Origin: an uncultured Chloracidobacterium sp.
GTDB taxonomy: Bacteria; Acidobacteriota; Blastocatellia; Pyrinomonadales; Pyrinomonadaceae
DNA: 64,000 bases
Assembly (NCBI GenBank): GCA_936914845.1
Contig: CAKZGE010000008.1
Coordinates: forward strand, 62,001 to 126,000
Reading direction: 5' to 3'
Shown here: piece by piece, positions 62,815 through 64,000 of the stretch
Position numbering within the stretch: the stretch's first letter is position 1
How the letters are laid out: the number at the start of each line of letters is the position of its first letter
Notes under the pieces: model-generated
The model's database searches: none
Seen by the model: the letters and a program-made list of their open reading frames with translations, nothing else
What the model was told of the DNA's origin: nothing
Position numbers and translations under genes: made by a program

Positions 62815-63729
62815 ATGTTAGACGCCGCCGTCAAAACTGACGTTTCAGAAGAGTTGCCGTTCCCGTATAACAAGCGGGCTTTCTGTCATTACGAACCGAT
62901 CGAGAAGAAGATCGAGCATGCTCGCGTCCTTATCGTTAATAGCCTTCTGCGCTACGAATCCGATCTTTCCCCGCTTGCCTATCAGGACTGGGGCGGTTCG
63001 GTCGAATCGAAATTGAATTTCGAACGAAAGGTCTCTTCAATGGCGTGCAACAACATTGCGCGCAATGTCCTGCGGTTGGTCAAACAGCCAAAGACACTGA
63101 CCGTGCATCTTTCCGAGATCGCCGAAGCCGCAAAGGCCTTTCGCCCGGACGCGGTAGTAATGAGCGGTACATTTGCCGATTTTGACTACTACAACCCGCT
63201 CCACCTTGAAAAGGCAGGCGAATTCGTCCGCAGCACAAAGATCCCGGTCCTTGCCATTTGCGGATCTCATCAGCTCGTCGCGGTCTCATTCGGTTCGCAT
63301 CTTAAAACCCTGGACGACCTCGAGCTCGGGGAAAAGCGTTCGAACAGGTTGGTCGAATATCAATACCGTTTCGTTAAGGTAATTGAGAAAGAAGACCCAA
63401 TATTTGAGGGAATGGATGATCAAAGCTCGGGGATCTGGCAGGATTATACCAAAGAAGACGATATCTTGCGGGTTTGGCAAAACCACGGTGTTCAGGTCGA
63501 AGGCACGCCTCCGGGATTCAAACTTCTGGCAACGTCATATCTTTGCCGCAATCAAATGATGGTCAAACGCTCCGATGGTCAATTGATCTATTCGGTTCAG
63601 TTCCACCTCGAAAAATCGTTCGAAGATTGGTCAAAGAACCCTACTCGTTGGGAACACCCGAATGAATCACGTGACGGCCGCATCCTGTTTGAAAATTTCC
63701 TTAAACTTGCCCTCGAACACAATACCTAA
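62815..63729 (+). CDS. Class I glutamine amidotransferase-like protein
   Basis: 304 residues. The core carries AICGSHQLVAVSFG, with the nucleophile Cys and the adjacent GxH-Q elbow, and VQFHLEKSF with the catalytic His and Glu. SGTFADFDYYNPLHLEKA precedes it. The first 60 residues are an extra N-terminal extension. The acceptor substrate is unclear; the adjacent convergent gene is a probable carboxylate-amine ligase. Confidence 0.75.
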   Translation: MLDAAVKTDVSEELPFPYNKRAFCHYEPIEKKIEHARVLIVNSLLRYESDLSPLAYQDWGGSVESKLNFERKVSSMACNNIARNVLRLVKQPKTLTVHLSEIAEAAKAFRPDAVVMSGTFADFDYYNPLHLEKAGEFVRSTKIPVLAICGSHQLVAVSFGSHLKTLDDLELGEKRSNRLVEYQYRFVKVIEKEDPIFEGMDDQSSGIWQDYTKEDDILRVWQNHGVQVEGTPPGFKLLATSYLCRNQMMVKRSDGQLIYSVQFHLEKSFEDWSKNPTRWEHPNESRDGRILFENFLKLALEHNT

Positions 63730-63747
63730 TTGTTTTCCGGCCGTGTT

Positions 63748-64000
63748 CTAAAACGGAGCGGCCGGCACATTTTCCATCGTATTCGTGATCAGCATATCGA
63801 CGACGGCGTTGAAATCTCCTCCGGATTCTTCAAAGACCCGAAGCTGTTCATCGGCCGATGTCCCACGGTCGAGTATTGTGTGAATATGCTCGATCTCTTT
63901 TCTTGAATCGAGTTCGTCCACCACGTCATCGACAAATTCAAGCAGTTCACGGATCAGATCTTTGACCGGCACTTCTTTCTGTTTTCCGAGATCAAGCAAT
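63748..64000 (-). CDS. Carboxylate-amine ligase, YbdK/GCS2 family, C-terminal part
   Basis: About 84 residues of the C-terminal end are visible; the rest lies beyond the window. VKDLIRELLEFVDDVVDELDSRKEIEHIHTILDRGTSADEQLRVFEESGGDFNAVVDMLI matches the C-terminal helical end of YbdK/glutamate-cysteine ligase type 2 proteins (RGTxADxQ, the D-x-x-AVVD). The family joins glutamate to amines. Convergent with the amidotransferase gene, 18 nt apart. Confidence 0.6.
   Translation of the reverse strand, partial: LLDLGKQKEVPVKDLIRELLEFVDDVVDELDSRKEIEHIHTILDRGTSADEQLRVFEESGGDFNAVVDMLITNTMENVPAAPF

Overview
The window reads as chromosomal DNA of a free-living, respiring Gram-negative-type bacterium, most likely an Acidobacteriota of the Blastocatellia/Pyrinomonas kind. 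This placement is inference from gene content: DUF5916 and DUF4097 envelope proteins, several LolA-like exported proteins, ECF sigma/anti-sigma pairs, a Tes-like radical SAM enzyme and clade-type hypothetical proteins, at moderate GC. No rRNA, prophage, insertion sequence or CRISPR array is visible.

Layout. 0.1-9.6 kb (minus strand) is central metabolism: nadB, an exported prolyl oligopeptidase, a propionyl-CoA synthetase gene broken by a one-base frameshift, galE, a cupin, a ROK sugar kinase and gltA. 9.9-15.8 kb holds envelope genes (DUF5916, a long DUF4097 protein, a glycine-zipper protein). 15.8-16.4 kb is a non-coding patch of tandem and dispersed repeats. 16.4-18.4 kb encodes a large radical SAM protein resembling archaeal tetraether synthase. 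19-30.3 kb has a phosphohexomutase, an FtsB/DivIC-like protein, an RraB-like protein, two coupled exported amidohydrolases, LolA-like proteins, a sigma/anti-sigma-PDZ pair and trmL. 30.3-36.2 kb has tRNA-Val(CAC), a pilin, MoxR-DUF58 and a second sigma/anti-sigma/DUF4097 operon. 36.5-44.2 kb carries an SMC/Rad50-like ATPase, ruvC, moaD-moaE, thiS-thiG and several hypothetical genes.

44.4-62.3 kb is a respiratory complex I (NADH:quinone oxidoreductase) operon behind a good sigma-70 promoter. Its order is nuoA-B-C-D-E-[toxin-antitoxin island]-F-[thx]-G-H-J-K-[two unknown genes]-L-[one unknown gene]-M-N. nuoI is absent. The island between nuoE and nuoF holds a BrnT-type toxin gene knocked out by an 11-bp tandem duplication, an unknown small ORF, a second copy of the last ~80 bp of nuoE, and an intact hicB-hicA pair. 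A 42-codon gene for ribosomal protein THX sits between nuoF and nuoG. The window ends with a conserved hypothetical gene, a class I glutamine amidotransferase-like gene and the 3' end of a probable carboxylate-amine ligase gene.

Most noteworthy: the layered toxin-antitoxin insertion inside the complex I operon, the interleaved unknown nuo-operon genes together with the missing nuoI, the Tes-like candidate for membrane-spanning lipid synthesis, and the frameshifted prpE.
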